NCBI RefSeq assembly: GCF_902364025.1
Contig: NZ_CABJCG010000001.1
Span: 496,001-560,000, forward strand
Length of the DNA: 64,000 nucleotides
Direction of reading: 5' to 3'
DNA from: Enterocloster lavalensis
Lineage (GTDB): Bacteria > Bacillota > Clostridia > Lachnospirales > Lachnospiraceae
Below the pieces are notes generated by a model. That model did not search any database, was not told the DNA's origin, and worked only from the letters and a program-made list of their open reading frames with translations. Positions 34,471 to 43,357 of this stretch are shown here, piece by piece (position 1 is the first letter of the stretch; every line of letters starts with the position of its first letter). The translations under genes and the position numbers were made by a program.

Positions 34471-35913
34471 TCACCGCTCGTAGCTTCCCCGGATATCCTC
34501 CTGGGGCGGCTCGATTGGGTAGATTCCGCTGAAACAGGCGGTGCAGATGGGTTTCCCCCCAGCCATCTCCTTAAGCCGCTCCATCCGCAGATAAGACAGG
34601 GAATCCGCGCCGATCAGCCGCCGGATTTCCTCCACAGAACGTCCGTGGGCGATGAGCTGGTCCTCGTCCGGGATATCGGTGCCAAAGTAGCAGGGGTGCA
34701 GGAACGGCGGCGCGCTGACCTTCACGTGCACCTCCCTGGCCCCGGCATCCCGCAGCATGTTCACGATCAGGGCGCTGGTGGTGCCGCGGACAATGGAATC
34801 GTCGATCATGATCACCCGCTTTCCGGCCACCGCTTCCTTAAGCACGTTGAGCTTCACCCGCACCGCGGACTCCCGGCTGCTCTGCTTGGGTTTGATAAAC
34901 GTCCGGCCCACATAGGAATTCTTCACAAAGGCGGTGCCGTAGGGAATCCCGGACTCCATGGCATAACCCAGGGCCGCCGCATTTCCGGACTCCGGCACGC
35001 CCACCACCAGATCCGCCTCCACCGGCGAATCCATGGCCAGGAAGCGCCCCGCCTGAAGCCTGGCCCGGTACACGCCCACGCCGTCAAAGGCGCTGTCCGG
35101 CCGGGAGAAATAGATGTACTCAAACACGCAGCGGGCCTCTCCGGCCGGATCCGGCAGGCACATTTCCCGGTTGGAGGCGATGCCCTCCCGGGTGATGGCC
35201 ACGATCTCGCCCGGCTCCACATCCCGGACAAACTCCGCGCCGATGGTCTCCAGGGCGCAGGTCTCGGAGGCCAGGATATAGGCGTTATCCCGCCTGCCGA
35301 TGCACAGGGGCTTGAAACCGTAAGGATCCCTGGCCCCGATCAGCTTTCTGGGGCTCATAATCACCAGGGAGTAAGCCCCGGAGAGCTTTTTCATGGCGGC
35401 GGCCACCGCGCTCTCCACATTGGGGGCGCCGATGCGCGCCCTGGCGATGTGGTAGGCGATCACCTCGGAGTCGATGGTAGTCTGGAAAATGGCGCCGGTG
35501 TACTCCAGCTCCTTCCGCAGTTGGGGCGCGTTCACCAGATTGCCGTTGTGGGCCAGCCCCAGGGTGCCCTTCACGTAGTTGAGCACCAGCGGCTGGGCGT
35601 TTTCCCGGGTGCTGCTGCCCGCCGTGGAGTAGCGCACGTGGCCCACTCCGATATTGCCGTGCATCTGCTCCAGATGCTCCGTCTCAAACACTTCATTGCA
35701 AAGTCCCATTCCCTTGTACGCGGAAACCTTCCCCTTGGGTCCCTCCGTATCGCTGACAGCGATGCCGCAGCTCTCCTGCCCCCTGTGCTGCAGGGCGAAC
35801 AGCCCGTAATAGATGGTGGAGGCCACATCCCCGCCATCCAGGTCGTAGATCCCGAAAACCCCGCATTCTTCCCGCAGCTTGTCCCCTCCAATGTCAAAAT
35901 CCAGCTCGTTCAT
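34471..35913 (-). CDS. purF: Amidophosphoribosyltransferase
   Basis: Catalyses the first committed step of purine synthesis. The N-terminal glutaminase domain begins with a short propeptide (MNELDFDIGGDKLREE), then the catalytic Cys in ECGVFGIYDLDGG, and LFALQHRGQES. The PRPP site is VIMIDDSIVRGTTSALIV near residue 360. Cys residues at CGVFG and at the C-terminus (PICTACFSGIYP) fit the Bacillus-type enzyme with a 4Fe-4S cluster and propeptide. AAAGGA precedes the ATG. It lies between purC and purB. Confidence 0.96.
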   Translation of the reverse strand: MNELDFDIGGDKLREECGVFGIYDLDGGDVASTIYYGLFALQHRGQESCGIAVSDTEGPKGKVSAYKGMGLCNEVFETEHLEQMHGNIGVGHVRYSTAGSSTRENAQPLVLNYVKGTLGLAHNGNLVNAPQLRKELEYTGAIFQTTIDSEVIAYHIARARIGAPNVESAVAAAMKKLSGAYSLVIMSPRKLIGARDPYGFKPLCIGRRDNAYILASETCALETIGAEFVRDVEPGEIVAITREGIASNREMCLPDPAGEARCVFEYIYFSRPDSAFDGVGVYRARLQAGRFLAMDSPVEADLVVGVPESGNAAALGYAMESGIPYGTAFVKNSYVGRTFIKPKQSSRESAVRVKLNVLKEAVAGKRVIMIDDSIVRGTTSALIVNMLRDAGAREVHVKVSAPPFLHPCYFGTDIPDEDQLIAHGRSVEEIRRLIGADSLSYLRMERLKEMAGGKPICTACFSGIYPIEPPQEDIRGSYER

Positions 35914-35999
35914 CCGGTCATGTCCTTTCTGCCTGTAGGATTGGTTAATCCCCTCTGCCGGTCCGACAGGGGGGAATGGGTCTTTTCATTATACGGTTT

Positions 36000-36707
36000 T
36001 TACTGGATTCCCAGTCTGCGGAACACTTCCTCATAAGCGTCCTCAACCCCGCCCAAATCTCTTCTGAAGCGGTCCTTGTCCAGCTTTTCGTGGGTGTCCT
36101 TGTCCCACAGGCGGCAGGTATCCGGGGAAATCTCATCCGCCAGAATGATCTTGCCGTGGTAGCGGCCGAACTCGATCTTGAAGTCGATCAGATCGATGTT
36201 TAAGGCGTCAAAATACTGCTGAAGCACCTCGTTTACCTTGAAGGCGTACTTGGTGATGTCGTCGATTTCCTCCTGGGTCGCCAGTTCCAGAGCCAGCGCA
36301 TAGTAGCTGTTGATAAAGGGATCGCCCAGATCGTCGTTCTTGTAGCTGAACTCCAGGGTGGGGCATTTGAACTTCACGCCCTCCTCCATGCCCATCTTCT
36401 TGGCAAAGCTGCCCGCGGAGTAGTTGCGCATGATCACCTCAAGGGGAACGATCTCAACCTTCTTCACAGCGGTCTCGCGGTCGTTTAATTCCTCAACCAG
36501 GTGGGTCGGCACGCCCTGCTCTTCCAGCTTCTTGAAAATGAAATTGGTCATGCGGTTGTTGATTGCGCCCTTGCCGACGATGGTTCCCTTTTTCAGTCCG
36601 TTGAACGCGGTCGCGTCATCCTTGTAGGAAACGATTAAAACATCCGGATCCTCCGTTGTGTAGACCTTCTTAGCCTTTCCCTCGTAAAGCATCTCTTTCT
36701 TTTCCAT
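36000..36707 (-). CDS. purC: Phosphoribosylaminoimidazole-succinocarboxamide synthase
   Basis: Couples CAIR with aspartate. [20 protein letters not shown] is the standard N-terminus, followed by [34 protein letters not shown] and [30 protein letters not shown] (read in parts). Start at ATG 36707 with AGGTGG upstream. It is the first gene of purC-purF-purB, 86 nt before purF; a small hairpin (about 35951-35975) is in that gap. A promoter lies upstream; no purine riboswitch or PurR box was recognised. Confidence 0.96.
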   Translation of the reverse strand: MEKKEMLYEGKAKKVYTTEDPDVLIVSYKDDATAFNGLKKGTIVGKGAINNRMTNFIFKKLEEQGVPTHLVEELNDRETAVKKVEIVPLEVIMRNYSAGSFAKKMGMEEGVKFKCPTLEFSYKNDDLGDPFINSYYALALELATQEEIDDITKYAFKVNEVLQQYFDALNIDLIDFKIEFGRYHGKIILADEISPDTCRLWDKDTHEKLDKDRFRRDLGGVEDAYEEVFRRLGIQ

Positions 36708-36784
36708 GGGTATCCACCTGTCCTTTTCTATGTATTTCATCGACTTATAAGTTGACGCTATAAAAGAGCGCCTTTTCAGTAGAA

Positions 36785-36813
36785 ATTATAATACAATCCA
36801 TCAGTGAATACAA
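36785..36813 (-). promoter_or_regulatory. purC: Sigma-A promoter of purC operon
   Basis: TTGTAT-N17-TATAAT on the minus strand, about 75 nt before the purC ATG. The -35 is weak, the -10 perfect. Confidence 0.6.
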
Positions 36814-36857
36814 GCCGGACAATCATTAAAATTCCTAATGAGTTGTATACACGAAAG

Positions 36858-37181
36858 CTAATCACTCCCGGGAACCGCCCGCTCCTCCACCTCAAACAGG
36901 CTGACCTCACCGTCATTTAGCCGCAGGCGGATGCCCCGCCCGGTTCTCGCCGGCCCCGGATCAGTCTTGTAAATCCCCTGCATTTCGTCCACCCGCTCCA
37001 CCGTGATGAAGGAAATCGCGAACCAACAGGTCTCAGCCAAAAGGGCGGCCAGCAGACAGAATTTAAACAGCAGGGAAATGCTCCTTCGCCAAATTCCCCG
37101 GCCTCGGGCCTCTTTCCACCGGCGCACCTCTGCCCTGCGCCACCTTCTCCGCTCTATTCCGTAAACCGCTGCAGTTATCAT
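36858..37181 (-). CDS. Small single-pass membrane protein
   Basis: A 107-residue protein of unknown family. The N-terminal 35 residues are very Arg-rich (RRRWRRAEVRRWKEARGRG), followed by one hydrophobic segment (about residues 36-55) and a short C-terminal part predicted outside the cell. The positive-inside rule fits this topology, and the layout resembles small divisome or envelope proteins, though no name is justified. Start chosen at ATG 37181, which has GGAGGAG 8 nt upstream. Confidence 0.55.
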   Translation of the reverse strand: MITAAVYGIERRRWRRAEVRRWKEARGRGIWRRSISLLFKFCLLAALLAETCWFAISFITVERVDEMQGIYKTDPGPARTGRGIRLRLNDGEVSLFEVEERAVPGSD

Positions 37182-37241
37182 CCTTCGATCTCCTCCCGCC
37201 ACACCCCCATTATAGCGGAAGGACGCCCCGGGCACAAGCAG

Positions 37242-37280
37242 AAAATGGACCTTCGCTCCCGCTAAAAGGAGCAAAGGTCC
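37242..37280 (-). terminator. Terminator after the small lipoprotein gene
   Basis: On the minus strand GGACCTTTGCTCC pairs with GGGAGCGAAGGTCC, followed by ATTTTC, 20 nt after the stop of the lipoprotein gene. Confidence 0.75.
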
Positions 37281-37299
37281 CCGTACATGTGAAACCAGC

Positions 37300-37638
37300 T
37301 TATTCATTGGCTCCATTGCTGGAGGTGTTGGCGTTGTCGCCGGCACTGGTGGACTCCATGTTGTCCATGCCGTTTCTCACGTCGTCGGCGCCTTTTTCGA
37401 TATCGTTGACAACGCCGTCGATGATCCCGCCGTCCTCCGAAGTGCCGTCAACGGCAGCGGAACCGGACTCGCCTACCCGGCTGGTTTCCTGAGCGGCAGT
37501 GCCGGACTGCTGGGTAGCGGACTGGCTGGTGCTGTTGCTGGACTGGCCGGAATTGTTATTGGAGCTGCCGCATGCTGTGGCGGTCATCACCATAGCGATC
37601 AGCAGCATTGTGAAAATAATAGGTCTGATTTTTTTCAT
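37300..37638 (-). CDS. Small Ser/Asn-rich lipoprotein
   Basis: A 112-residue predicted lipoprotein. A hydrophobic signal (MKKIRPIIFTMLLIAMVMTA) ends in a TATAC lipobox with the Cys at about residue 23. The mature protein is low complexity: SSNNNSGQSSNSTSQSAT, then a helical stretch IIDGVVNDIEKGADDVRNGMDN, then an Asn/Ser tail. AAAGGAG precedes the ATG. Not assigned to a family; the helical part recalls small Clostridia lipoproteins of unknown role. Confidence 0.65.
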   Translation of the reverse strand: MKKIRPIIFTMLLIAMVMTATACGSSNNNSGQSSNSTSQSATQQSGTAAQETSRVGESGSAAVDGTSEDGGIIDGVVNDIEKGADDVRNGMDNMESTSAGDNANTSSNGANE

Positions 37639-37764
37639 AATCGCATTCTCCTTTCGATTTCTACCCTTATTATGTGCGCCGGGAGAATGGATTATGGTGG
37701 GAATATTTTCTAATTTTTTTAATGGGAACAGCCGTTATCGGGTCCGTCGGAGCTTCATGCCCTG

Positions 37765-38523
37765 CTACAGGCCCACCACATCCGCCATATCGTACAGCCC
37801 CGGCTCCTTGCCGGCAAGAAACTTAGCCGCGGACAGGGCGCCCTTGGCGAAAATCGCCCGGGAGTACGCCGTGTGGTTGAAGGTAATCACCTCGTCGGTG
37901 CCCGCGAAAATCACGTCGTGCTCGCCCACGATGGTGCCGCCCCGGACCGCCGAGATGCCGATCTCCCCGGGATCCCTGGGTTCGCTTCTATGGCTGCGGT
38001 CATAGGTGTAGCGGTATTGATCCTCCATTGCGCTGTTGATGGAATCAGCCAGGGCCAGGGCGGTCCCGCTGGGAGCGTCCTTTTTCCGCCGATGGTGCTT
38101 TTCCACAATCTCAATGTCAAAACCTGCCCCCGCCAGCACTTTGGCGGCATCCTGCACCAGCTTCATCAGCAGGTTCACGCCCAGGGACATGTTGGCGGAA
38201 CGCAGAATCGCCGTTTTCTCAGCCGCCGCTCCCACGCGGCGGACCTGCTCCTCCGACAGCCCGGTGGTGCACAGCACCAGAGGCATGCCGTGGGCCTCAC
38301 AGTAGTCCAGAAGTCCGTCCACGGCCCTGGCGGAGGCGAAATCCACCACCACGTCCGCCTGCACGTCACAGTCGTTCAGGGAGGGGAACACCGGATAGCC
38401 CTGGTCCGGGCCGGGGTTCACATCGATGCCCGCCACAATTTCAAGTTCCTGATCCTCGGCGGCCAGGCCGGTGATCACCCGTCCCATGGCGCCGTTGCAC
38501 CCATGCATTATCACTCTTACCAT
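37765..38523 (-). CDS. dapB: 4-hydroxy-tetrahydrodipicolinate reductase
   Basis: Second step of the lysine/diaminopimelate branch and a source of spore dipicolinate precursor. The N-terminal nucleotide motif is HGCNGAMGRVI; the catalytic region EIVEKHHRRKKDAPSGTAL (with the conserved His pair and Lys) is intact. Length 252 is normal. GGAGGA precedes the ATG, and it starts 28 nt after dapA, so the pair is one operon under the lysine riboswitch. Confidence 0.96.
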   Translation of the reverse strand: MVRVIMHGCNGAMGRVITGLAAEDQELEIVAGIDVNPGPDQGYPVFPSLNDCDVQADVVVDFASARAVDGLLDYCEAHGMPLVLCTTGLSEEQVRRVGAAAEKTAILRSANMSLGVNLLMKLVQDAAKVLAGAGFDIEIVEKHHRRKKDAPSGTALALADSINSAMEDQYRYTYDRSHRSEPRDPGEIGISAVRGGTIVGEHDVIFAGTDEVITFNHTAYSRAIFAKGALSAAKFLAGKEPGLYDMADVVGL

Positions 38524-38551
38524 ATGATTCTTCCTCCGCCCTCTCGTCGCT

Positions 38552-39436
38552 TTACAGAAGCCCGTAAGCCGTCATGGCGTCTCTCAGCTTCTCCTGGTTC
38601 TGGGGTTCCATCTCGGTCAGAGGCAGGCGCAGAGGGCCTACGCCCTTGCCCATCAGGTTCATGGCGGCCTTCACCGGGATCGGATTTACCTCCCGGAACA
38701 GCTCTGTAATCAGCGGGATGGCCGCCAGCTGAAGCCTGGCGCTCTCCGCCGGATTCCCGTCAAAGAAGGCCTGACAGATGGCGTGGGTCTGAGCCGGGGC
38801 GATGTTGCTCAGCACGGAGATCACGCCCTTGCCGCCCAGAGCCAGCAGGGGAACGATCTGATCGTCGTTTCCGGAGTACAGGTCCACCTGGCCGTCCGCC
38901 AGGTTCATCATGGTGGCCATGGCGGAGAAATTGCCGCTGGCCTCCTTGACGCCCACGATGTTGTCCACGTTCTTACACAGGGAGGCGATGGTCTCCGGCT
39001 GGATCGTCACGCCGGTGCGGCCGGGAATGTTGTACAGCAGGATGGGAATCTTAACGGCCTCCGCCACCGCGCTGAAATGGCAGATCAGGCCCTTCTGGGT
39101 GGCCTTGTTGTAATAGGGGGAAACCAGCAGCAGTCCGTCCGCCCCGTACTTCTCCGCCTCAACCGACAGGTAGACCGCGGTCTCCGTGCAGTTGCTGCCG
39201 GTGCCTGCGATCACGGGAATCCGTTTTTTTGTCACCTGGCACACATAGCGGACCACGTCCAGATGCTCCTCATGGGACATGGTGGACGCTTCGCCGGTGG
39301 TGCCGCAGGCAATGATCGCGTCGGTTCCCCCTGCGATCTGCTCCTCCACGATCTCCTCCAGCTTCTCATAATTGACCTCGCCGTTCTCCTTGAACGGGGT
39401 GACTAACGCGACTCCTGCTCCTTCAAAAATTGCCAT
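38552..39436 (-). CDS. dapA: 4-hydroxy-tetrahydrodipicolinate synthase
   Basis: Condenses pyruvate with aspartate semialdehyde. ACGTTGEASTMSHEEH is the substrate loop, LLVSPYYNKATQKGL the second signature and the Schiff-base lysine lies in IVGVKEASGN near residue 162; IPILLYNIPGRTGV with the catalytic Tyr is intact. Length 294 is normal. AAAAGGAG precedes the ATG. The mRNA leader is about 435 nt long and contains a lysine riboswitch, a terminator and three tandem 40-bp repeats. Confidence 0.97.
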   Translation of the reverse strand: MAIFEGAGVALVTPFKENGEVNYEKLEEIVEEQIAGGTDAIIACGTTGEASTMSHEEHLDVVRYVCQVTKKRIPVIAGTGSNCTETAVYLSVEAEKYGADGLLLVSPYYNKATQKGLICHFSAVAEAVKIPILLYNIPGRTGVTIQPETIASLCKNVDNIVGVKEASGNFSAMATMMNLADGQVDLYSGNDDQIVPLLALGGKGVISVLSNIAPAQTHAICQAFFDGNPAESARLQLAAIPLITELFREVNPIPVKAAMNLMGKGVGPLRLPLTEMEPQNQEKLRDAMTAYGLL

Positions 39437-39514
39437 AATCCTTCTCTCCTTTTTCTTGAATCAATCATGGGCTTGCCCCTTCTGCCGTATATGTCGGGAT
39501 CTACGTTTTTGTCT

Positions 39515-39632
39515 CGCCCGCTGGCTGCGCCTGCGGCCCATTACATTCCGCAATCGCCCTCCAGCTGCGCCTGCGGCCCATTACATTCCGCAATCGCCCT
39601 CCGGCTGCGCCGGAGGCCCATTACACTCAACA
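39515..39632. repeat. Three tandem 40-bp repeats between riboswitch terminator and dapA
   Basis: Units at 39515-39554, 39555-39594 and 39595-39632 share GGCTGCGCCTGCGGCCCATT and ACATTCCGCAAT; the third is diverged. A fourth copy lies at 28774-28813 and partial copies near 13385, 51010 and 60810. On the dapA transcript the repeats sit just after the T tract of the riboswitch terminator, so they are only transcribed on read-through. Confidence 0.85.
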
Positions 39633-39660
39633 AAAAAGGACTGACGGTCAGTCAGCCCTT
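39632..39660 (-). terminator. dapA: Riboswitch-controlled terminator of dapA
   Basis: On the minus strand GACTGAC pairs with GTCAGTC within AAGGGCT...CCTTTTTT. It lies about 30 nt after the lysine aptamer, the usual expression platform of transcription-terminating L boxes. Confidence 0.85.
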
Positions 39661-39691
39661 ATACGTTCGATCCATAAATCCGCATCGTCTT

Positions 39692-39866
39692 TCAGGTAGC
39701 TCACCATCCGCTCGGGATGACAGTTATATGGCTGTTCGCCATATCCCCAGAGCAGCATGCCGCGCAGGCGCATCCTCTCTTCGGCGTCGTTCCCTTTCCC
39801 AAACCTTCTTCTGTGCCTGCCACATCCGGCTTGTTACTGATGATTGACGCAACCTCTACTCTATGA
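39692..39866 (-). promoter_or_regulatory. Lysine riboswitch (L box) aptamer
   Basis: On the minus strand the conserved blocks appear in order: GTAGAGG then GCG, AGTA, GGGAAAGGGAA, GCCGAAG, CTGGGG, CTGTCATCC, and finally GAGCTACC, whose CTAC pairs with GTAG to close the first helix. Spacing and order match the lysine riboswitch family. It lies between a sigma-A promoter and an intrinsic terminator upstream of dapA-dapB; lysine binding is expected to favour termination. Confidence 0.94.
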
Positions 39867-39877
39867 TTGTTGGTACT

Positions 39878-39906
39878 ATATTAACATTGAACCTTTTTCT
39901 TGTCAA
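39878..39906 (-). promoter_or_regulatory. dapA: Sigma-A promoter of the dapA leader
   Basis: TTGACA-N17-TAATAT on the minus strand; transcription would start at about 39871, a few bases before the lysine aptamer. The -35 lies only 3 nt beyond the cobO stop codon. Confidence 0.85.
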
Positions 39907-39909
39907 CAA

Positions 39910-40422
39910 TTATTCTTCCGGCTTCACTTCCTCGTAGCGGGTCTGAAGGCGGGTAACCTCGTCCACGCGGCCGTCCAGCTCCTGAGGATAAACCGTGCCG
40001 GTGAGAATCAGGCGGATCTCCACCTGGCGCGCCTGCTCGATCACATTGATCAGCTCCTCCAGGGAAATGATCCCCTCGTCCAGGATGCCCAGAATCTCAT
40101 CCAGGATCAGCACGTCGCATTCCCGGGTGGCCAGCACCTTTTTGGCGAAGTTTAAGCCGTTGCGGATATTGATGCAGGCCTCGTTCTTCTCCTCGTCCGT
40201 CAGGCGGTCGAAAATGACAGAGGATTTCTCAAAGCGGAACAGCTTGAACTCCGGTTCCAGCCGCTTGATCACCTCCGCGTTTTGCAAATCCAGCGACCCT
40301 TTTAAAAACTGCACCATGATGACCGACTGGCCTTTGTTCAGGGCGCTGATGCCCCGGCCAAGCGCTCCGGTAGACTTTCCTCTTCCCGGTCCGCAGATCA
40401 CCTGTATCATGCTTTCTTTCAT
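39910..40422 (-). CDS. cobO: Corrinoid adenosyltransferase (CobO/BtuR family)
   Basis: Transfers adenosyl from ATP to cob(I)alamin-type corrinoids. The P-loop is CGPGRGKSTGALGRG near the N-terminus, and the conserved VLILDEILGILDEG follows; the N-terminal ATP-binding pattern IQVICGPGRGKS fits CobO rather than PduO. About 170 residues. Start at ATG 40422 with GAGGT upstream; the ATG at 40461 lacks one. It stands alone, with no other cobalamin gene nearby and no cobalamin riboswitch in its 5' region, which suggests a salvage role. Confidence 0.9.
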   Translation of the reverse strand: MKESMIQVICGPGRGKSTGALGRGISALNKGQSVIMVQFLKGSLDLQNAEVIKRLEPEFKLFRFEKSSVIFDRLTDEEKNEACINIRNGLNFAKKVLATRECDVLILDEILGILDEGIISLEELINVIEQARQVEIRLILTGTVYPQELDGRVDEVTRLQTRYEEVKPEE

Positions 40423-40492
40423 CGTATTGCACCTCGTATGCTGATAAACAGCTTTTTTCAAACTAAAAGATCATTCTTAGCGAACACGGCTC

Positions 40493-40521
40493 ATAATAGC
40501 ACAGTTTTTCTGTTTTTGCAA
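40493..40521 (-). promoter_or_regulatory. cobO: Sigma-A promoter of cobO
   Basis: TTGCAA-N17-TATTAT on the minus strand, about 70 nt before the chosen start. Confidence 0.75.
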
Positions 40522-40566
40522 ACTTTTCTTACATCTTTTTTAACTTTTTACTACGTTTTTCCAAAC

Positions 40567-41199
40567 TTATTCCACCTCGTCGCACTCCAGTTTGCTGATG
40601 CTCACCTCGTAGGCGATGCGCTTCTCGCACTCTGTCTCGCTGATCTTTTTGGTGTATTCCCGGCTCTGAACCCGGCCCCAGATCCTCACCCGGGTGCCCA
40701 CAGTGAAGCTGGAGGCAAAACGCGCGTTTCTTCCCCAGGAGATGCAGGGTATGTAGTCGGACTTGCCGTATGGGCGGTTCACCGCCAGCAGAATATCGGC
40801 GATCTCCCGTCCCAGCGGGGTTTTCCGGTAAATGGGCGCTTTGCAGATGTACCCGTCCAGAAAAATCTGATTGGTTTTCGTGTAATCCGTGAATTCCTCC
40901 ATGAAATGAACTTCCCGCACAAAGATGGAAAGCATCAGGCGGTTTTTCACGCCCTCATGGCGGTTGTAGGAGCGGAACTGGCCCAGGGCCTCAATGGTGC
41001 AGCCTATGTAATCCTCATGCACGTCGATGAGCCGCTCGGACACCATTAAAGGGATGATATCGGCCTGCTCGCTGAGGCGGTTTACCGCCACATCCACCAT
41101 ATAAAAGCCCTCGCCGAATACCTCATGGCTGAATGTAAATCCCGATACGATTTTTCCGATCACGCTTACCTTGTTGTTCTCAATCATTTTTTCTGACAT
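40567..41199 (-). CDS. Single-stranded DNA-binding-like protein with two OB folds
   Basis: A 210-residue protein that reads as two OB-fold modules. The first (about 8-105) has NKVSVIGKIVSGFTFSHEV and LGQFRSYN; the second (about 112-205) has TNQIFLDGYICKAPIYRKTPLGREIADILLAVNR (read in parts) and WGRNARFASSFTVGTRVRIWGRVQSREY, which is the SSB pattern. It lacks the long acidic C-terminal tail of canonical SSB and ends ISKLECDEVE. Start at ATG 41199 with GAGGAG upstream. The general SSB gene is normally with rpsF/rpsR, so this is probably a paralogue. Function inferred only. Confidence 0.8.
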   Translation of the reverse strand: MSEKMIENNKVSVIGKIVSGFTFSHEVFGEGFYMVDVAVNRLSEQADIIPLMVSERLIDVHEDYIGCTIEALGQFRSYNRHEGVKNRLMLSIFVREVHFMEEFTDYTKTNQIFLDGYICKAPIYRKTPLGREIADILLAVNRPYGKSDYIPCISWGRNARFASSFTVGTRVRIWGRVQSREYTKKISETECEKRIAYEVSISKLECDEVE

Positions 41200-41324
41200 T
41201 GTACTTCTCCTCTTCGCTTCGATTCTATTTTTGTTCGCGGACAGAGGTCCGCCCGTTTTCGTTTCGCCGCAGCAGTCCCTCTGCGGCACATAAATAGTTT
41301 ATGAGGCGATTCCGGATAATAGAC

Positions 41325-41370
41325 CAAAAAAATTGGCGAATCCTGAAAAACATTTCGACAGGATTCGCCA
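41325..41370 (-). terminator. Terminator after typA
   Basis: On the minus strand GGCGAATCCTG pairs perfectly with CAGGATTCGCC around a 13-nt loop, followed by AATTTTTTT, 20 nt after the typA stop. Confidence 0.92.
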
Positions 41371-41391
41371 TATTGTGCGATGAAACGTAAA

Positions 41392-43221
41392 TTATTTGTT
41401 AAAGGAGGCGCGCTTGCGCATGGTGGGGTCCAGAATCTTCTTGCGGATGCGCAGGCTCTTGGGCGTGACCTCCAGAAGTTCGTCGGTATCGATGAAGTCC
41501 AGGCACTGTTCCAGGCTCATGATCTTGGGCGGCGTCAGCTTTAAAGCCTCGTCGGCGCTGCTGGAACGGGTGTTGGTCAGCTTCTTGGTCTTGCAGACGT
41601 TGATCTCAATGTCCTCGGCCTTGGGATTCTGTCCCACCACCATTCCGGCGTAGACCTTGGTGCCGGGCGTGATAAACAGAGCGCCCCGCTCCTGGGCGTT
41701 GAACAGGCCGTAGGTGATGGCCTCGCCCGCCTCAAAGGCGATCAGAGAGCCGGTGGGACGGTAGGTCAGATCCCCCTTGTAGGGAGCGTAACCGTCGAAA
41801 ATGGTGTTCAGGATGCCGTTGCCCTTGGTGTCGGTCATGAAGTCGCCGCGGTATCCGATCAGTCCTCTGGAGGGAATGGAGAACTCCAGGCGGGTGTAGC
41901 CGCCCGCCGCCTTGCTCATGCCCTGCAGCTCGCCCTTTCGGCTGGTGAGCTTCTGGATCACCACGCCGGTGAACTCCTCCGGCACGTCGATGTAGGCGAT
42001 CTCCATGGGCTCCAGCTTGCGGTTGCGCTCGTCGTACTTGTAAAGCACCTCGGCCTTGCTGGCCGCGAACTCAAAGCCCTCCCGGCGCATGTTCTCGATC
42101 AGCACGGACAGATGAAGCTCGCCGCGGCCGGACACCTTGAAGCAGTCCGCGCTGTCCGTCTCCTCCACCCGAAGGCTCACGTCCGTGTTCAGTTCCCGGA
42201 ACAGGCGGTCCCGCAGATGGCGGGAGGTGATAAACTTGCCCTCCTGACCGGCTAAGGGGCTGTCGTTGACCATGAAATACATGGCGATGGTGGGCTCGGA
42301 AATCTTCTGGAAGGGAATAGCCTCAGGCTTTGCCGGGGAACAGATGGTATCTCCGATGTGGATATCCGCAATTCCGGAAATGGCCACAATGGCGCCGATC
42401 TTCGCCTCCTGGACCTCCACCCGGTTAAGCCCGTCAAACTCATAGAGTTTTCCGATCTTGATCTTTTTGAATTTGTCCGGGTCGTGGTGGTTCACCAGCA
42501 CGCACTCCTGGTTGACCTTAAGGCCGCCGTTGTCCACCTTGCCGATGCCGATGCGGCCAACGTACTCGTTGTAGTCGATGGTGCTGATTAACACCTGGGT
42601 CTCCGCATCCGGGTCGCCCTCAGGAGCGGGGATATAGTTGATAATGGTCTCAAACAGCGGACTCATGTCCACTTCCGGGTCGTCTAACTCCTTCTTTGCG
42701 AAACCGGCTCTGGCGGAGGCAAATACAAAGGGGCAGTCCAGCTGCTCGTCGGAGGCGTCCAGATCCATGAACAGCTCCAGGGTCTCGTCGATCACTTCCT
42801 CGGGCCTTGCCTCGGGGCGGTCGATCTTGTTCACGCAGACGATCACGGATAAGTCCAGCTCCAGAGCCTTCTGAAGCACAAACTTAGTCTGGGGCATGGG
42901 GCCTTCGTAGGCGTCCACCACCAGGACTACGCCGTTCACCATCTTTAACACGCGCTCCACCTCGCCGCCGAAATCCGCGTGTCCGGGGGTGTCAATGATG
43001 TTGATCTTGGTGTCTTTATAATACACCGCCGTGTTCTTGGACAGGATGGTGATGCCGCGCTCCCGCTCGATGTCGTTGGAGTCCATCACGCGCTCCTGCA
43101 CCTCCTGGTTGGCCCTGAACACGCCGCTCTGACGCAGCAGCTGATCCACCAGGGTGGTCTTGCCGTGGTCTACGTGGGCGATAATTGCAATGTTACGAAT
43201 ATCTTCTCTTTTCATTTTCAT
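41392..43221 (-). CDS. typA: Translational GTPase TypA/BipA
   Basis: A ribosome-associated GTPase involved in 50S assembly and stress growth. The G1 motif AHVDHGKTT is at about residue 17, G2 ERERGITI, G3 DTPGHADF, G4 NKID; the C-terminal half has the BipA-specific [19 protein letters not shown] and [25 protein letters not shown] (read in parts). Length 609 is standard. It has a consensus-like promoter and a strong terminator, so it is monocistronic. Confidence 0.97.
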   Translation of the reverse strand: MKMKREDIRNIAIIAHVDHGKTTLVDQLLRQSGVFRANQEVQERVMDSNDIERERGITILSKNTAVYYKDTKINIIDTPGHADFGGEVERVLKMVNGVVLVVDAYEGPMPQTKFVLQKALELDLSVIVCVNKIDRPEARPEEVIDETLELFMDLDASDEQLDCPFVFASARAGFAKKELDDPEVDMSPLFETIINYIPAPEGDPDAETQVLISTIDYNEYVGRIGIGKVDNGGLKVNQECVLVNHHDPDKFKKIKIGKLYEFDGLNRVEVQEAKIGAIVAISGIADIHIGDTICSPAKPEAIPFQKISEPTIAMYFMVNDSPLAGQEGKFITSRHLRDRLFRELNTDVSLRVEETDSADCFKVSGRGELHLSVLIENMRREGFEFAASKAEVLYKYDERNRKLEPMEIAYIDVPEEFTGVVIQKLTSRKGELQGMSKAAGGYTRLEFSIPSRGLIGYRGDFMTDTKGNGILNTIFDGYAPYKGDLTYRPTGSLIAFEAGEAITYGLFNAQERGALFITPGTKVYAGMVVGQNPKAEDIEINVCKTKKLTNTRSSSADEALKLTPPKIMSLEQCLDFIDTDELLEVTPKSLRIRKKILDPTMRKRASFNK

Positions 43222-43297
43222 ACTGCGTACTCTTCCTTCACTTTACAGATAAAATCGGGTATCTACTTATTTATATACACATTTGTCACGGTTTACT

Positions 43298-43326
43298 AGT
43301 ATAACATTGGTATTCCCGGATTGCAA
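43298..43326 (-). promoter_or_regulatory. typA: Sigma-A promoter of typA
   Basis: TTGCAA-N17-TATACT on the minus strand, about 75 nt before the typA start. Confidence 0.75.
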
Positions 43327-43357
43327 GGAAAAATTAGGCCCGCGCCTGTATTTTCCT

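Noticed and set aside
39515..39632. Possible CRISPR array
   Set aside because: The three units are contiguous 40-bp tandem copies without unique spacers, and no cas gene is near.
40423..40566. Cobalamin riboswitch before cobO
   Set aside because: The leader is only about 60-70 nt and lacks the B12-box; only a sigma-A promoter is visible.
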